Assembly: GCA_963682025.1 (NCBI GenBank)
Contig: OY821521.1
Span: 51,266,807-51,330,806 of the forward strand
DNA from: Cordilura impudica
Lineage: Eukaryota; Arthropoda; Insecta; Diptera; Scathophagidae
Reading direction: 5' to 3'
Length of the DNA stretch: 64,000 bases
The position numbers were made by a program, and so were the translations under genes. Positions 34,928 through 46,184 of this stretch are shown piece after piece. Position 1 is the stretch's first letter; each line of letters opens with the position of its first letter. Under the pieces are notes generated by a model. That model saw only the letters and a list, made by a program, of their open reading frames with translations. It was not told the origin of the DNA and did not search any database.

Positions 34928-35270
34928 CACTAGCAGATTCCAGCGCTCGAAATTCGAGTGCTTTTCTAGACAGCTTTATTTTTCAACTTAGCCAATTCAC
35001 AAACCAAAATTTTTAACAGTCACAAACACATTAACAAATTTAATAAAACACACATAGCATACATATGTATAATTTTATGTTTGTGTTAGTAGCAACTTTA
35101 AATGCAATTTACTCAAAATAAAGGAAAAAATTTAAAAATCTGTAAATCTGCAAAATGGCTAAAAACAAATACCCTTCAAATAATATACGTTTGGTCAAAA
35201 TCGGGATAAAACGGTAGAACAAAACATCGGTCACAAGAAATAACCTAGCCTATTAATATTATAGATTTAA
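34928..35270 (+). repeat. Helitron-like non-autonomous repeat, family C copy (full length)
   Basis: Starts actagcagattccagcgctc followed by the hairpin gctcgaaattcgagtg (34945-34960), and ends ggtcacaagaaataacctag then cctattaatattatag. The same ends are found at 11866-12240 and 58097-58442. It has no coding capacity. A Helitron origin is inferred from the lack of terminal inverted repeats, the hairpin and a CTAG-type end; it is not proven. Confidence 0.62.
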
Positions 35271-36270
35271 AAACTTCTTTTAAATCAGTAACTGGCAAAC
35301 TCGACTATGCATTAAATTTTAACCCATCTTAGAGTTGTACGAGTATATGACCCAAAGGGAACTTCATTTCATTCAGAGAGACATACAAAAGTTTATGAGC
35401 AGACAATTTTTCAGTTCTGTAGCAGAAAACACCAATTTTTAGTTAAATTTTTGTTTTTGTTTAAGAGTTATTTGCAAACTTACAAATCTTCGGGGTCTCC
35501 AATGACCCCATTCAAGCTTTATGTGTATTTTAATTGAAAACTTATATTATTATTTACCTCCGAATTTTCAAAAGTTTTCCCCTTATTTGATGTTTCTATC
35601 TCTAGCGGAATCCACATGCATACTATATTTCACATTCCTAGATTCGTTTGTTTAGAGATACCAAATATATAATTTTTCCCCTTTTGGGCCGTTGGGAAGC
35701 CCTATACGTTAGAATAAAATCATTATTGACTGAAGCCCACGTATTTGGTGAAGTGTGTATATCAAAATTCATATTTATAGATTAATGTGTTAAAAGATGC
35801 AAAAAGGTACCATTTTTACCCTTTTTGGCAGTTTTTCCCCTTAATTTCCCCGAGTTTCGAAATAATTATTCCTGAGCCAATGTTTGCTTCTCAGATGAAA
35901 TCTACATACCAAATTTAATATTCCTAGATTAATTTGTTACCCTTCCCCCCACCCATAATGTACGTTTTTACCCCCTTATTGTACGAATTTCTAAAAATCC
36001 CTTCTTAATAGATCTTTACGCCGATAGGGGAACCTACAATCCAAATTCGAAGTTTCTAAGTAGATTGGAAATTTTTAACTCTCTAAGCAACAACTTAATA
36101 ATGGAAGTTTTCTTGAAATTTTTAACAAATTTTATAATTGCAAACACTTTTGCCAAAAAAAAAAATGGCGCAGAAATCTGAAAGTGTTAAGAATAAACAA
36201 GTCCGGCTATTGCTATCAATAAATAAATATACGTACAAATGAATTATTCACTTATTTGCACCGATACGTT
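35271..36270. repeat. Diverged tandem blocks with repeated 'cctagattnrtttgtt' text
   Basis: Three or more loosely similar paragraphs, each with a tttttcccctt run, a phrase such as gaaatctacataccaaattt, and cctagattcgtttgtt or cctagattaatttgtt (about 35637, 35923 and, weaker, 36045). The spacing is uneven at about 120 to 290 bases. Not coding. Confidence 0.45.
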
Positions 36271-37069
36271 TAGTTAGTCATAAAATATTAATACGAATAT
36301 CCAAAATACTTTTCAGGTTCAACTGGGGACAAGTACGAGTATGTATTTTAAATTGGAAAAATTGTGTACATACACATAATGTTTTGGGTTTATTTAAAAG
36401 GTCAAGATTAACATACGAGCAGTACTGATTGGTGGTAATTTCAACAACATAATATAACATTACAAGTGCCTGTAATGTAGGTTATTTTTTTGAGTTTTTT
36501 TAGTTAAAAATACCGGTTAATTTGTTAATAGAGAATCTTGTTCAATTCCATTAAGTATACAGTTTAATACTGACTCGTTTATATACCACCATTCTACAAT
36601 TAAGATAAGAGTTTATTTGAGTTTATCGTGCCGTTTGTATCACATAAAGCTATGGATTTGAGTTACAACTTAATATTGGATGTGATTAAAATATGGGGAT
36701 AAGGTAATGGTCTGATAATGACCATATTTATAGGGCGATTCTTAAAAAGTGAATGTGAATTATAAGGGTTCAAAAGATATTTTAAAATTTTTTGCAGATT
36801 ATTTGAAGGTCGGTACGAGGTCGCTGAAATCAATTTTATACTAAAACCAGGTTATGAAACCAAAAAAAATTTTTCTCCACCGTTTTATTTTCACAAAATC
36901 GGATAATTCAATTCTTACATTAAAATTATCCGCGTTAAAAATTAGTAGTTTAAGGGGAACTTGATGAATTTAAAATTAAAAATAAGTGAGATCAAAAAAT
37001 CTTATCACAAGTTTTTCCTCTTATAATTTTTTGCGAGCATAATATGCATTTGTTGTTAGTTTGATTAAA
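36271..37069. other. Spacer, no gene seen
   Basis: AT-rich; a short minus open frame at 36278-36460 is not recognised. Confidence 0.35.
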
Positions 37070-37390
37070 ATGACTGATGAATTAGAAGTACGTGCTAAAA
37101 TTATTAAATATTTCCAACAAAATCCAGCTTGGTTCTAAAAAAATTTGGACCAAGAATCAAAGGTCATCAAACTGTTTCTAATGTTTAAGAAAATGTGAGG
37201 AGATAGGAAATCTGGTTCGGAAAGAAGAAAAGTCTCATGATGTCTGTAAGTCCAAGAAAATAGAAAGCATATTGAAAAGAGCTCCCAACACATTCGGTAG
37301 AAAAGTAGCTCGGTTAGCTCAGTGCTATTTGGTGCGATAAGTTAAAGTCAATGCTAGTTAAAAACGCAGCACGAAAATTGAAATCAAGTT
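37070..37390 (+). pseudogene. Tc1/mariner-type transposase N-terminal relic
   Basis: Starts at 37071 as MTDELEVRAKIIKYFQQNP, then in shifting frames gives text equivalent to a paired helix-turn-helix: KKCEEIGNLVRKE, RKIESILKRAPNTFGRKVAR and LAQCxxYLVR. Stops are present. The sequence breaks at about 37395, where a family A copy begins, and no catalytic part follows. Confidence 0.6.
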
Positions 37391-37394
37391 TCAT

Positions 37395-37625
37395 AAAAAA
37401 CAAGTAAGAAAATTATAGTCGGTCTAGACTATAATTCCATGCGTTTAGAGACCCTATCTCTTAGCCCCAACTAATTGGATATAGAAAATAAACATAAACC
37501 AAATTTGAGTGTCATTGTTATTAATTTTTGAGTATGAAAAAGTTCATATCGGATGTTATATTTATATGGGGACTAGGTCGAAAAATGGATCGATCCTGAC
37601 CATATTTGGTAAGGTCACTTACCAT
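37395..37625 (-). repeat. DINE-1-like repeat, family A copy 9 (3' part only)
   Basis: Starts acaagtaagaaaattatagt with half of the palindrome (tcggtctagac), goes through aaataaacataaaccaaatt, and stops at ggtaaggtcacttaccattt. Confidence 0.65.
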
Positions 37626-37779
37626 TTTCACATAAATATTTTTCACTATTTTTTAGAGATGTTTCAACATTTTAAGCCATATATTGGCACATTGACGCTC
37701 TGTTTAGATTATTTTCAATACCAAATTTCTGAAATACTGATAAACAATATTATCCTTACTTTACCCAGGTGAATGGTTT

Positions 37780-37955
37780 GTTTTGTGAATGAGCGTGATT
37801 TCAACAGACAGACGGACATCGCTATATCGACTTGAGTTGTGATAAGAAAAAAAAATTTATATACTTTATGGGGTCGCAAACTCATATTTAAATGTATTAC
37901 AAACGGAATGACAAACTGAAATATCCCCTCTGTACAGCGGTGTGAGGGTATTAAA
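37780..37955 (-). repeat. DINE-1-like repeat, family B copy 4 (partial)
   Basis: Contains cagacagacggacatcgcta, ttacaaacggaatgacaaac and ccctctgtacagcggtgtga. Confidence 0.5.
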
Positions 37956-38585
37956 ACATTGTATTTTTCTTCTCCAGTGTTTTATTTTCACAAAAGCAGA
38001 TAATTATCTGAATTATTGAATTATAATTCAATTTTGAAGAGTACAACCTTCTAAAAAAAAAATATCTGCGGTAAAAATTTATGACTTTAAAATTAATTAA
38101 TTTTTGAAGACCACCCCGGACTTTTTTGATGGATGGATAAGGTTTTGTCTAGAGTGAAAATCGGTGAACCTGCACTTTTTTTTTGACCATTTGAATTTTT
38201 TTTTCACTTTGAACAATCCTATTCAAATCTGTATTCTCTTGTTGAGCTCATTTCAGAAACTACGAGTAAATTGAGTTTGGAAAAAAATTATACAATAATG
38301 TTAAAAAATAATTGCACTATAAATAGATATATATAACTATTTTGACACACATGCTATATTTTTTATTTATTTTTATTTAGTCTACGTTTGTAATTCATTG
38401 ATATCACTTAAAATTTGAAAAATTTTGGTATAATGTCAAAACTTAATCATGCAGCTATTCATGAAGAGAATAGACCAAGATTTGTTTGTGTTGCAAAGAA
38501 AAAAAGAAATGCGTTAAAAATATCGGCGATAAAATGAAACATAATATAAATCTTGTTCCAAATTATAATGATAGAGACGTTAGAG
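37956..38585. other. Spacer, no gene seen
   Basis: AT-rich, no supported coding frame or repeat family. Confidence 0.35.
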
Positions 38586-38588
38586 TAC

Positions 38589-39450
38589 CTAAATGAATAT
38601 GTTCGGCTTGCCAAGTAATGGCAGTAAACTTATTGGCCTATTGGATGTTACTTCATTTTCACATATATTAAGTTTTGGGATCAGCATGATTTTAGCATAT
38701 TTCCATTGCGCTGGGAAATGGCTGAGCCTTAAAATTGAATTAAATATTGTTGTAAGTAAAATAATACCCTTTTTGGGCAACAATCATAACACTCTAGCAT
38801 TAATGCCGTCATATCCAGGAGACTTTGTTAGATTTTGTTTATTTATAGACGTTTTTACTTCGGACAGAGCCACGTGTTTTATTGAAAAATCCATTTGACA
38901 TGGTACATCAAGAAAGTGTAAAATTGCATCTATTTGATTTTGACTAGACAAGAAAATGGATTAAACGAATTTTCTAGATGATTTGGAAACTAACTGGCTT
39001 TACTTAAGTTCGATCTTCAACATGAAACATTTGTAATTTTAATTGGTACGTTTCTTTTAATGGGACGCTTTAGATACTTTGTAGCTTTCCAAAGACTGTA
39101 ATCATCATTTTTTGTAACATCTAGGTTTCTTAGAAAGTCTTTTGTATTTTCACTTTTAAATTCTTTTAAAATTTTCTTTAGATGATATGTTGCTCCATTC
39201 AAGTTAGATTTATCTGAAGGACTTTTAGTGTTTTTGTAAATTCTTCACAACTCTCTCTTGTTTTGTAATAATTGTCTTATTTAAAAAGTACTTCCCATTA
39301 ATTTGTTGCTGTTGTTGTGGTGTAGATAAATATGCTGCCTCGTGTATGAGGTTTGTAAAAGATTCAAAAGCATCTTCCAATTCACGTCCTGTTTTTAAAG
39401 ATATATTTAAGTTAAGATTGTTTTCAATCCAATTTTGAACCGAATGTATG
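38589..39450 (-). pseudogene. Jockey-like LINE relic (linker and start of reverse transcriptase)
   Basis: From high to low coordinates the minus strand reads GRELEDAFESFTNLIHEAAY (about 39320-39395), NDDYSLWKATKYLKRPIKRN (about 39045-39110), then SILRLSHFPAQWKYAKIMLI and PNRPISLLPLLGK-type text (about 38600-38740), the order expected at the junction between the endonuclease and the reverse transcriptase of jockey elements. It is cut at 38589, before the catalytic blocks, and contains stops. Confidence 0.72.
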
Positions 39451-42023
39451 AATTATAAAGTTTAAGGTCATTGAAGTTGCCCTTAATGACCGCACCTTAT
39501 TTTCTTTAGTAGGCTAGTACTCTTCAGAAGGGATTTATCTGATTTTGTGAAAATAAAGCTCGAGAGAAAAAATAAAAAAAATTATGCTTCAGAACCGCTT
39601 TTTTTTTATAAAAATCGATTTCAACAACTTTCAAAAATTCTCAAAAAAAGAAATTTTGGAACATACGAATTCATATTCTGCTTTAAGAGTTCCAAAAATC
39701 AAGAAAATTGAATTAAAATATAAGTACGAATGTATGTTCAAAAACACAATTTAGAGAATATGTATTATTTGTATGCCTTTGGACAGATTGATTAAATTAT
39801 ATATCGGAAAACTGTTTCCTATATCGGGAGATTGTTTCCTATGGTGTTTCATTGCCTATTTGGTTTTTATATTTAAGGCCAAGATATACATAATTATATG
39901 ATTATTTGGTTATCTAATAATTCAAGTCCTACTCGGTGGTCGGAATTAGCCACCAAATCACTATTTTATGTACTTAAAATATGCATAAAGCTTTAAAAGT
40001 AAGCGTTTAAAATTAAAAATAAAAATCAATTGTTTTTTACATAAATCAGAAAACTTATTTTAATGTTCTATTTATATACTCGCATATAAATAAATATTGT
40101 TTTATTAGTCAAAACTTTGACGGTTTGATATCAAAAAGTCGACGAAAGTTATTATTTTATATTTAAATACTGCTAGTTAATTTATGAAATTTAAATTTTC
40201 TATACATATTTACTTTATTAGAACGAAAAGTAATACACTATGGTGCAATGTTATAGCCACATGATCTATTTAGCGACATCGTACATTTGCACAATAATTA
40301 TAAAAAATCGATTTATGCCATCTGAAGGAGCATTAAAATTTAAACAACACAAAATATTTTTTCGTGTTTTATAAACCATTGCAACAATTAATTTTTTTTT
40401 TTTTTTTTGGCTGTTACGTTATTATAAACGCAGTATTCACAGAAAAAATTACAAAAGTTATTAATTAAAAAGTAATTAAAAAGAAATTGTTTTCACTTGA
40501 TTAAAATCTGAAAGAATTTTTTTAAATAACGTGTTTGTAAATTGTCATATTGACAATTATTTGTACTTGTTTTTCAACTATTTCAGTTGTTGAAAATTAA
40601 TCAGAATATCACATTAAAGAAAAGAAAAAAGAAGTACTCTATACCTTAAGTTTCATATACAAAGAGAGAATTGATTAATTTAACGACAATATATTCGATA
40701 AAAACTTTTATGCTAACGCTTAAACACAGTATATGTATAGACAAATTATTAACATTAAGATATAATCCATTGTATGTATACTATTTTGATTTAGTAAAAA
40801 CAACAAAAATTTGTTTAAAAGAAAATTTTAATATATTTTTATTTTTTCATTACATAAAAATTTTTTTAATATGATAAATCCGCTCTAGAAAATATGATTA
40901 ACTATGTAGCAACAATATACAAATTACTCATATTGTTAACAATTTTGTTGTTCAATATTACAAACCCGTTGTTGAAAACAAATTGTTGAATGCTAACAAT
41001 TTGAATTTAAACAAATATTCATTATATTAACAATATTGGGCCCTTTCCAATTGAGTTGTCGTGTTAAAAAAGCATATTATTCAGCTAACGGTTAACGGTT
41101 ATGATTAATTATTTGCTTATTAGTAATAAGTCATATTTTCGAAATATGTACCACACGGTTGTTACTTGTGCGATATTGAAATAGGCAAAATTATTGCATT
41201 TCAGGAAGAAGGTTTTTATTTTTTGTGAAATTTTTCAGAGATTAAACTGGTCTGTTAAGGTAGTCCGAAATTTTTTAATGCGATTTTCTTGAAAACGAAA
41301 AAACCTTGTAAATTTTTGTATTTTATAACTCTAGTAACTGTTCCCTATCCTATTGGGCAAATATGTTCATTTTGGTTTTCCGACAATATGTCGCCTGTAT
41401 ACCCTTTTCAACGATGTTTTGGAATGAAAAATGTAGAAAAAATTTACAAAGTTACTTCATGAAGTTACAAATTTAAAAAAAACGTGCAAATTTCGTTAAC
41501 TCAAGTCGATAGGCAGATTTTCATATTCTTTTGATATAGAATTAAAGAATTCTTAAGGAAAACAAATATTAAACAAAAGATACCTTAAATTGTTTTTTAA
41601 TTTATAGAAGTAACTTTTTTGTGGCTCTTTCACAAAAAAACTCTGAATTTTTATTATTAATAACAAACGGCTAAATGTTTTTGAAATCTTATTTATCAGT
41701 AGCATATTAGGAGTAAACCAAGGTTTTGTTTATTATATTGAAGCCAAATGTTGTGTGATTAAAACAAAGATATTTAAATTTTAAATGGTAAAAATTAAAA
41801 TGTTTAATTTTATCTAAAAATTTCATATATTCACACAGTCTATAAAAATGATGGCCATATGTTTTTTAATAAAATCGTATAGATAGAATCTATCTGATGT
41901 TGAAATATAATACAATCTGGTAACACATTATATGAACATATGTTATTTGTTTACTTGTTAGAGAAACATTGCTTTACTCACTCTACATCTGAGCTATCGA
42001 AGATTAGATTTTTCTTTCTTTTA
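39451..42023. other. Long AT-rich spacer upstream of Samtor
   Basis: About 2.6 kb without a supported gene. It must contain the 5' flank of Samtor, but no core promoter element can be named. The stretch at 41225-41650 has the look of a dispersed repeat but no second copy is in the window. Confidence 0.35.
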
Positions 42024-42932
42024 ATGGCCACCGAAGAACATAAACGTTTAGCAAACATCATAAAATCTTGCCATGATTCTTTGCGTATATTAACTAAACA
42101 ATATGGTCCCGAAAAAGCTTGGCAAGTACACATCAAAGACACGGAACGCCTTAAAGAATATGCTAAAGCTATGCATCAACTTGCTAATATTTGGGAAGAC
42201 AATACAACACATCAAGATTTAATGGCTCAAAGTCGTATCAAATGGACTATAGAATATTGTATGGCATATTTCTTCTCTGAACGTATTTATTTGGAAAAGA
42301 GAATAAGAGAACAACGTTTATTGGAGTCTTGGGAAAATTTTGATTGTACTCTATGTCAGTACATCGAAGATATACCGGAAAAAATTAAGGTACTCGATGT
42401 GGGTAGTTGTTTTAATCCATTTGGAAATACACCACACTTCGAGGTAACGGCTGTAGACTTATATCCTGCCACAAATAAAGTGCTAAAAGGAGATTTTCTT
42501 AAAATCAAAGCTGAGGACATGTTAAAGCCGCAAGTGAAAATGGATACTGACGAAGTTATAGCCTTACCGAAGAACTTCTTTGAATGTGTGGTATTTAGCT
42601 TGCTTTTGGAATATATACCAAGTTCTGAATTAAGATTGGAATGTTGCCGAAAGGCCTATGATTTACTAAAATTTGAAGGGATTTTAATAGTTATAACACC
42701 AGATTCACAACATGTTGGAAAAAATGCTAAAATAATGAAAAATTGGCGTTATTCTTTGGGTATTTTAGGTTTTACAAGAATTCGTTTCGAAAAACTGCCG
42801 CATATAACCTGCATGGTTTTTCGTAAGGCCTGCGATAAAAGAGTAGCACAAAGATGGTCGGAATTGCATAAGGAATCTAATATGGATTTGAGAATAGATA
42901 TTCCACAAGACAATAAAACATTTAACAGTTAA
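42024..42932 (+). CDS. Samtor: Samtor, S-adenosylmethionine sensor upstream of TORC1
   Basis: A single open exon encodes 302 residues from ATG at 42024. The same frame is open for 28 more codons upstream, but MATEEHKRLANIIKSCHDSL is the start that fits the fly family. The N-terminal helical part (residues 1-115, with GPEKAWQVH and IKWTIEYCMAYFFSER) leads to a class I methyltransferase-like fold: KVLDVGSCFNPFG (about residues 121-133) is the S-adenosylmethionine-binding loop and VTAVDLYPA (about 140-148) holds the acidic ligand. CVVFSLLLEYIPS and GILIVITPDSQH follow. In flies and mammals the protein binds the nutrient-sensing GATOR1-KICSTOR machinery and dampens TORC1 when S-adenosylmethionine is low; this is family knowledge. 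No break is seen, and AATAAA follows at 42942. BMT2 and C7orf60 are names for the same family. Confidence 0.93.
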   Translation: MATEEHKRLANIIKSCHDSLRILTKQYGPEKAWQVHIKDTERLKEYAKAMHQLANIWEDNTTHQDLMAQSRIKWTIEYCMAYFFSERIYLEKRIREQRLLESWENFDCTLCQYIEDIPEKIKVLDVGSCFNPFGNTPHFEVTAVDLYPATNKVLKGDFLKIKAEDMLKPQVKMDTDEVIALPKNFFECVVFSLLLEYIPSSELRLECCRKAYDLLKFEGILIVITPDSQHVGKNAKIMKNWRYSLGILGFTRIRFEKLPHITCMVFRKACDKRVAQRWSELHKESNMDLRIDIPQDNKTFNS

Positions 42933-42941
42933 AATTATAAA

Positions 42942-42947
42942 AATAAA
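42942..42947 (+). terminator. Poly(A) signal of Samtor
   Basis: AATAAA ten bases after the Samtor stop codon. Confidence 0.55.
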
Positions 42948-43109
42948 TTTCTTAAAAACAAAAACTAAATTTAAAAGAAATTATGTTTCCACACAACTTT
43001 ATTTTTAATTATAGCTGACTTTAAAATCTTCAGGATGACTACATAGAATATGTGTATATGTACATACATATGTACACAATTGATCTGAATTGAAATGTGA
43101 ACAACTAAA

Positions 43110-43976
43110 GGGTGTTTTTTAAGCCCGAAAGAACTTGAAATTGTAAAAAATAACACAAAATTAAATTTTAATAAAAAAAAATTATTTTATTCGATACATG
43201 GCATTAACATTTGAAAATGATTTCGGGCATACGGCCACCGCGTCTGTTCTAGACGAAGCCCTTTCAGGACGTTTAATTTTGGGCCACTTTTACGAGCATT
43301 GTTTTGGCATCCATTGTTGCCGGTTTATCAGCATAAACCAGTGACTTCACGTAGACCCACAGGAAATAATCGAGAGGTGTCAAATCGTACGATGTTGACA
43401 GTTCCACTTCTCGAAATCAACGTATCGCAAAATTTTTATTTCAATAAGTAGATGGTTGCTGTCGCCAGGTGGCACGTAGTGCCATTCTGTTGAAACCACA
43501 TCTCGCCCGGGTCAATATCATTAAACATCGTCTATAAGTTGCGTGAATCGATAATTTGCTAGCATTGTTCAAGCGTAAATCTATTCGTAATGATTTGCCA
43601 GAGTATACTGATCATGTATATCAAAAAGTGTGCGCAGTATGGCAGTTCGTTTGACAGTTAACCCTTTAGTAATGCCTGGTTTTCACTATGTCATATAAGC
43701 TGACAACAAACAATTGCCGCAACTGACATCTCGTAATTTTCTATTCATTACGTATTCATTACATCTTATAAACGAACAAAAAATCCGCCTGTCAAACACA
43801 AACAAATTGCCAACATGCTGGCAATTTTATTTCAAATGTCAAATGTTGCCATGGGTTGTAAATGACAAGACATTAAAACCCGTTTTCATACAACTGACAA
43901 TAATTGACAACAATTGCCATTAAAAATGACATAATGAAAACCAGGCATAAGTTCTATCTCGATAAAAAAAAGCACC
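43110..43976 (-). mobile_element. Mariner-like element remnant with a decayed DDE transposase C-terminus
   Basis: The ends gggtgttttttaagc (43110) and, reversed, ggtgcttttttttatcg (43976) form an imperfect inverted pair. The minus strand reads SLVYADKPATMDAK (about 43300-43345) and RRGGRMPEIIFKC (about 43205-43250), the C-terminal text of a mariner-type transposase common in insects. Upstream traces of its catalytic part (EVELSTSYDLTPLDYF-like, about 43360-43420) are mutated. The element is internally deleted and holds the nested insertion at 43673-43947. Confidence 0.6.
43673..43947. mobile_element. 275-bp MITE with TAA target duplication
   Basis: Left end TGCCTGGTTTTCACTATGTC, right end reversed TGCCTGGTTTTCATTATGTC, so at least 19 of 20 positions match. 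Flanked by TAA at 43670-43672 and 43948-43950. No coding capacity. A TAA duplication suits PIF/Harbinger. Confidence 0.8.
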
Positions 43977-44109
43977 ATTTTTATATGCTCCTTAAAAACG
44001 ATTAATGTAAAATTAAATTAAAAGAAAAAAATATTCTCAAATAATTTTATATGCTTTTTTTGCGTTCCACAATAGGAATATTCATAGGAAAATTAAGTCT
44101 TCATTGTTT

Positions 44110-44115
44110 TTTATT
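44110..44115 (-). terminator. Poly(A) signal of zinc-finger cassette 1
   Basis: AATAAA on the minus strand, about 30 bases after the stop at 44145-44147. Confidence 0.5.
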
Positions 44116-44144
44116 TTACTTAAAATGTTATTATTAAGGATTGA

Positions 44145-44744
44145 CTATTTTATAACCCTATGCTCCCTTTTATTTAGTCTGCTTTCAAATTCCTTGGGAT
44201 GAAAACGTTTAAAATGAGTGAAAAAATTAGATCTGGACTTAAATGTCGTCGTACAATAGGAACAATTATATAAGTCTTCACCAGTATGAGTAGCCATATG
44301 TTCCTTTAAATTAATTGTTTTAAACTCATATAATATATAAAAACAAATGATAATTAACTTACCTTAAGAAGATGCTTCACCTTAAAGGCTTTATTACAAA
44401 TTGTGCATTTATGTTTTTTATCCATGGTATGCTTAAAAAGCTTGTGTCTTCTCTTGCCCTCCTTTGAGGCAGATATAAAACCACAAATATCGCAACGATG
44501 TTCTCTATCAGCATAGACATGCATATTCATAACATGTTTTCGTAAATTACAATCGGTCGAATACCATTTACCACAATGTTGACACTGTTGCGGTTGTTTT
44601 ACAGGCTTTGGATCATGAACCGCCTGTTTGTGTTTATTAAGGGCATTGCTTGTCTTGGAGGTTTTACCACATAAATCACATACTACAGCATTTTTAGGGT
44701 CATGTTGCTGAAGGTGATATGTTAAGCCTTGTTGTGAGGGATAT
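44145..44744 (-). CDS. C2H2 zinc-finger cassette 1 (3' exons, grauzone-like)
   Basis: Two exons: 44744-44363 and 44303-44145. Junctions are tattgcag at the acceptor, LLK then gtaagt at the donor, and aaag before EHMATH. The first base completes a codon, and the reading starts in mid-finger with YPSQQGLTYHLQQH, the His half of a finger whose Cys pair must lie in an upstream exon. Five more fingers follow: CDLCGKTSKTSNALNKHKQ, CQHCGKWYSTDCNLRKHV, CDICGFISASKEGKRRHK, CTICNKAFKVKHLLK split by the intron from EHMATH, and CSYCTTTFKSRSNFFTHFKR. A basic tail ends at the stop. The family is fly grauzone-like DNA-binding factors, usually with an N-terminal ZAD; no ZAD is visible nearby. No break is seen. 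Target genes are unknown. Confidence 0.85.
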
Positions 44745-45411
44745 CTGCAATAGAAAATAATTGAAGTTTAAGAATTGGAATTTATGTTTAAACATTTGTG
44801 TTGAATTTCTAAAATTATAAAATATACAGAATTTGGGCCTTAGAACCTAAAACAGTTTATTAGAAATTCCTCCAAGTCCAGACAATATTTAAATATAAAT
44901 AATTTTTTTATTAGAAAAGATGCAACTTTTTATAAACTATCATCATTATTGTACGAACTCATATGTCAGAGTCAAAAGATACCCAATATAAAAGTTTGTG
45001 ATAAATTCCAGGAAATGTTTTGTGAAGAAATCTTTTACTGAATTATCAGCCTATTTTTTGATTCGTACTCAATAATTAATTTAAGAGCATGTGTAGAGAA
45101 TATAATCAGCAAAATCAAAATTTAAAAATACAGTTTTTGATGGCTGCTATTCGAAATTTATAATGACATAATGATAATGAGATGTTACTAAAATATAATT
45201 ATAAAGGGTTTCTTGATTGATTTTAAATGAGACCGAATGCAATTATTTTGAGCGATTTATTCACTTTTCGAGGAACCGTAATAGATTGAGGCCTCAAAAA
45301 ACGTACCAAGAAAAAGACGATTGATTATCCCATTGAAAATTTTATTAACAAAAAGTAATTCTCAGTATTTAACAAAAATTCTCATAAAAGCAAATATTTC
45401 TTTAACACAAT
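44745..45411. other. Gap between zinc-finger cassettes 1 and 2
   Basis: Read on the minus strand for a finger half, a ZAD-type Cys pattern or a long open frame; none seen. Many stops in all frames. Confidence 0.45.
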
Positions 45412-45417
45412 TTTATT
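45412..45417 (-). terminator. Poly(A) signal of zinc-finger cassette 2
   Basis: AATAAA on the minus strand, about ten bases after the stop at 45428-45430. Confidence 0.55.
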
Positions 45418-45427
45418 TACGTTTAAA

Positions 45428-46028
45428 CTATGTCTTAGCTAAAATTATACGTTTTTTAATTCTAGCTTCAAATTGTTCCGTATGAAAACGTTTGCAATGA
45501 TTATACATATTCGATTTGGATTTAAAGGTTGTAGTACAATACGAACAGGTATACAAGTCTACACCGGTGTGAGTGGCCAAATGTTCCTGCAAAAAAGAGC
45601 TGTATAAAATTTTCGTACGAGAAAGAAAAAAACAAAATACACTCACTTTTAAAAGAGTTGGTACTTTAAAGGCTTTATCACACATGGTACATTGATGTCT
45701 TTTTTCCGATCTATGCTTATAACGGATATGCTTCAGTTTAGCCTCTCTAGTGGTGGAAACGAAATCACATATCTCGCAGCGATGTTCAGTGTTCGTGTAA
45801 ATATGCATATTACGAACGTGTTGTTGTAGATTGGCCAGGGTGGTGTACCAATTATTACAGTATTTACACTGTTGTGGCGTCTTGTCCGGTTTTGGCCCGT
45901 GCACTACTTTCTTATGCTTGCTCAACGTGTTGAGCGTGTAAACAATTTTACCACACATATCACATTGAAAAGCCTTGGCAGGATTGTGATGATGTCGATG
46001 AGCAGTTAAATGTCTTCTGGTAGGATAT
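45428..46028 (-). CDS. C2H2 zinc-finger cassette 2 (3' exons, grauzone-like)
   Basis: Exons 46028-45647 and 45586-45428; the first has exactly the length of its counterpart in cassette 1 (382 bases), and so has the second (159). It starts in mid-finger with YPTRRHLTAHRHHH and continues with CDMCGKIVYTLNTLSKHKK, CKYCNNWYTTLANLQQHV, CEICDFVSTTREAKLKHI, CTMCDKAFKVPTLLK joined across a 60-base intron to EHLATH, and CSYCTTTFKSKSNMYNHCKR, then a basic tail. The donor is gtgagt and the acceptor tttgcag. A frame that reads through the intron is also open, so an unspliced form would remain translatable. Fully intact; a sequence-specific DNA-binding module is inferred. Confidence 0.87.
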
Positions 46029-46184
46029 CTGAAAGTTTAAAAAAATATAAATTTACTAAACTTTTTATAAATAAATAATTTTCATGACTAAAAAAGAATC
46101 ATTTCGTATATAAGTATGTTAGTATAAGTTAATTTATTGATTTCAAATATATATTAATTTGTGAAGTATTTTATTTTAAGGTGT

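Noticed and set aside
44745..45411. Search for a ZAD exon or a Cys-half finger belonging to cassette 1
   Set aside because: No CxxC at finger spacing followed by a donor and no ZAD-like Cys pattern; stops in all frames.
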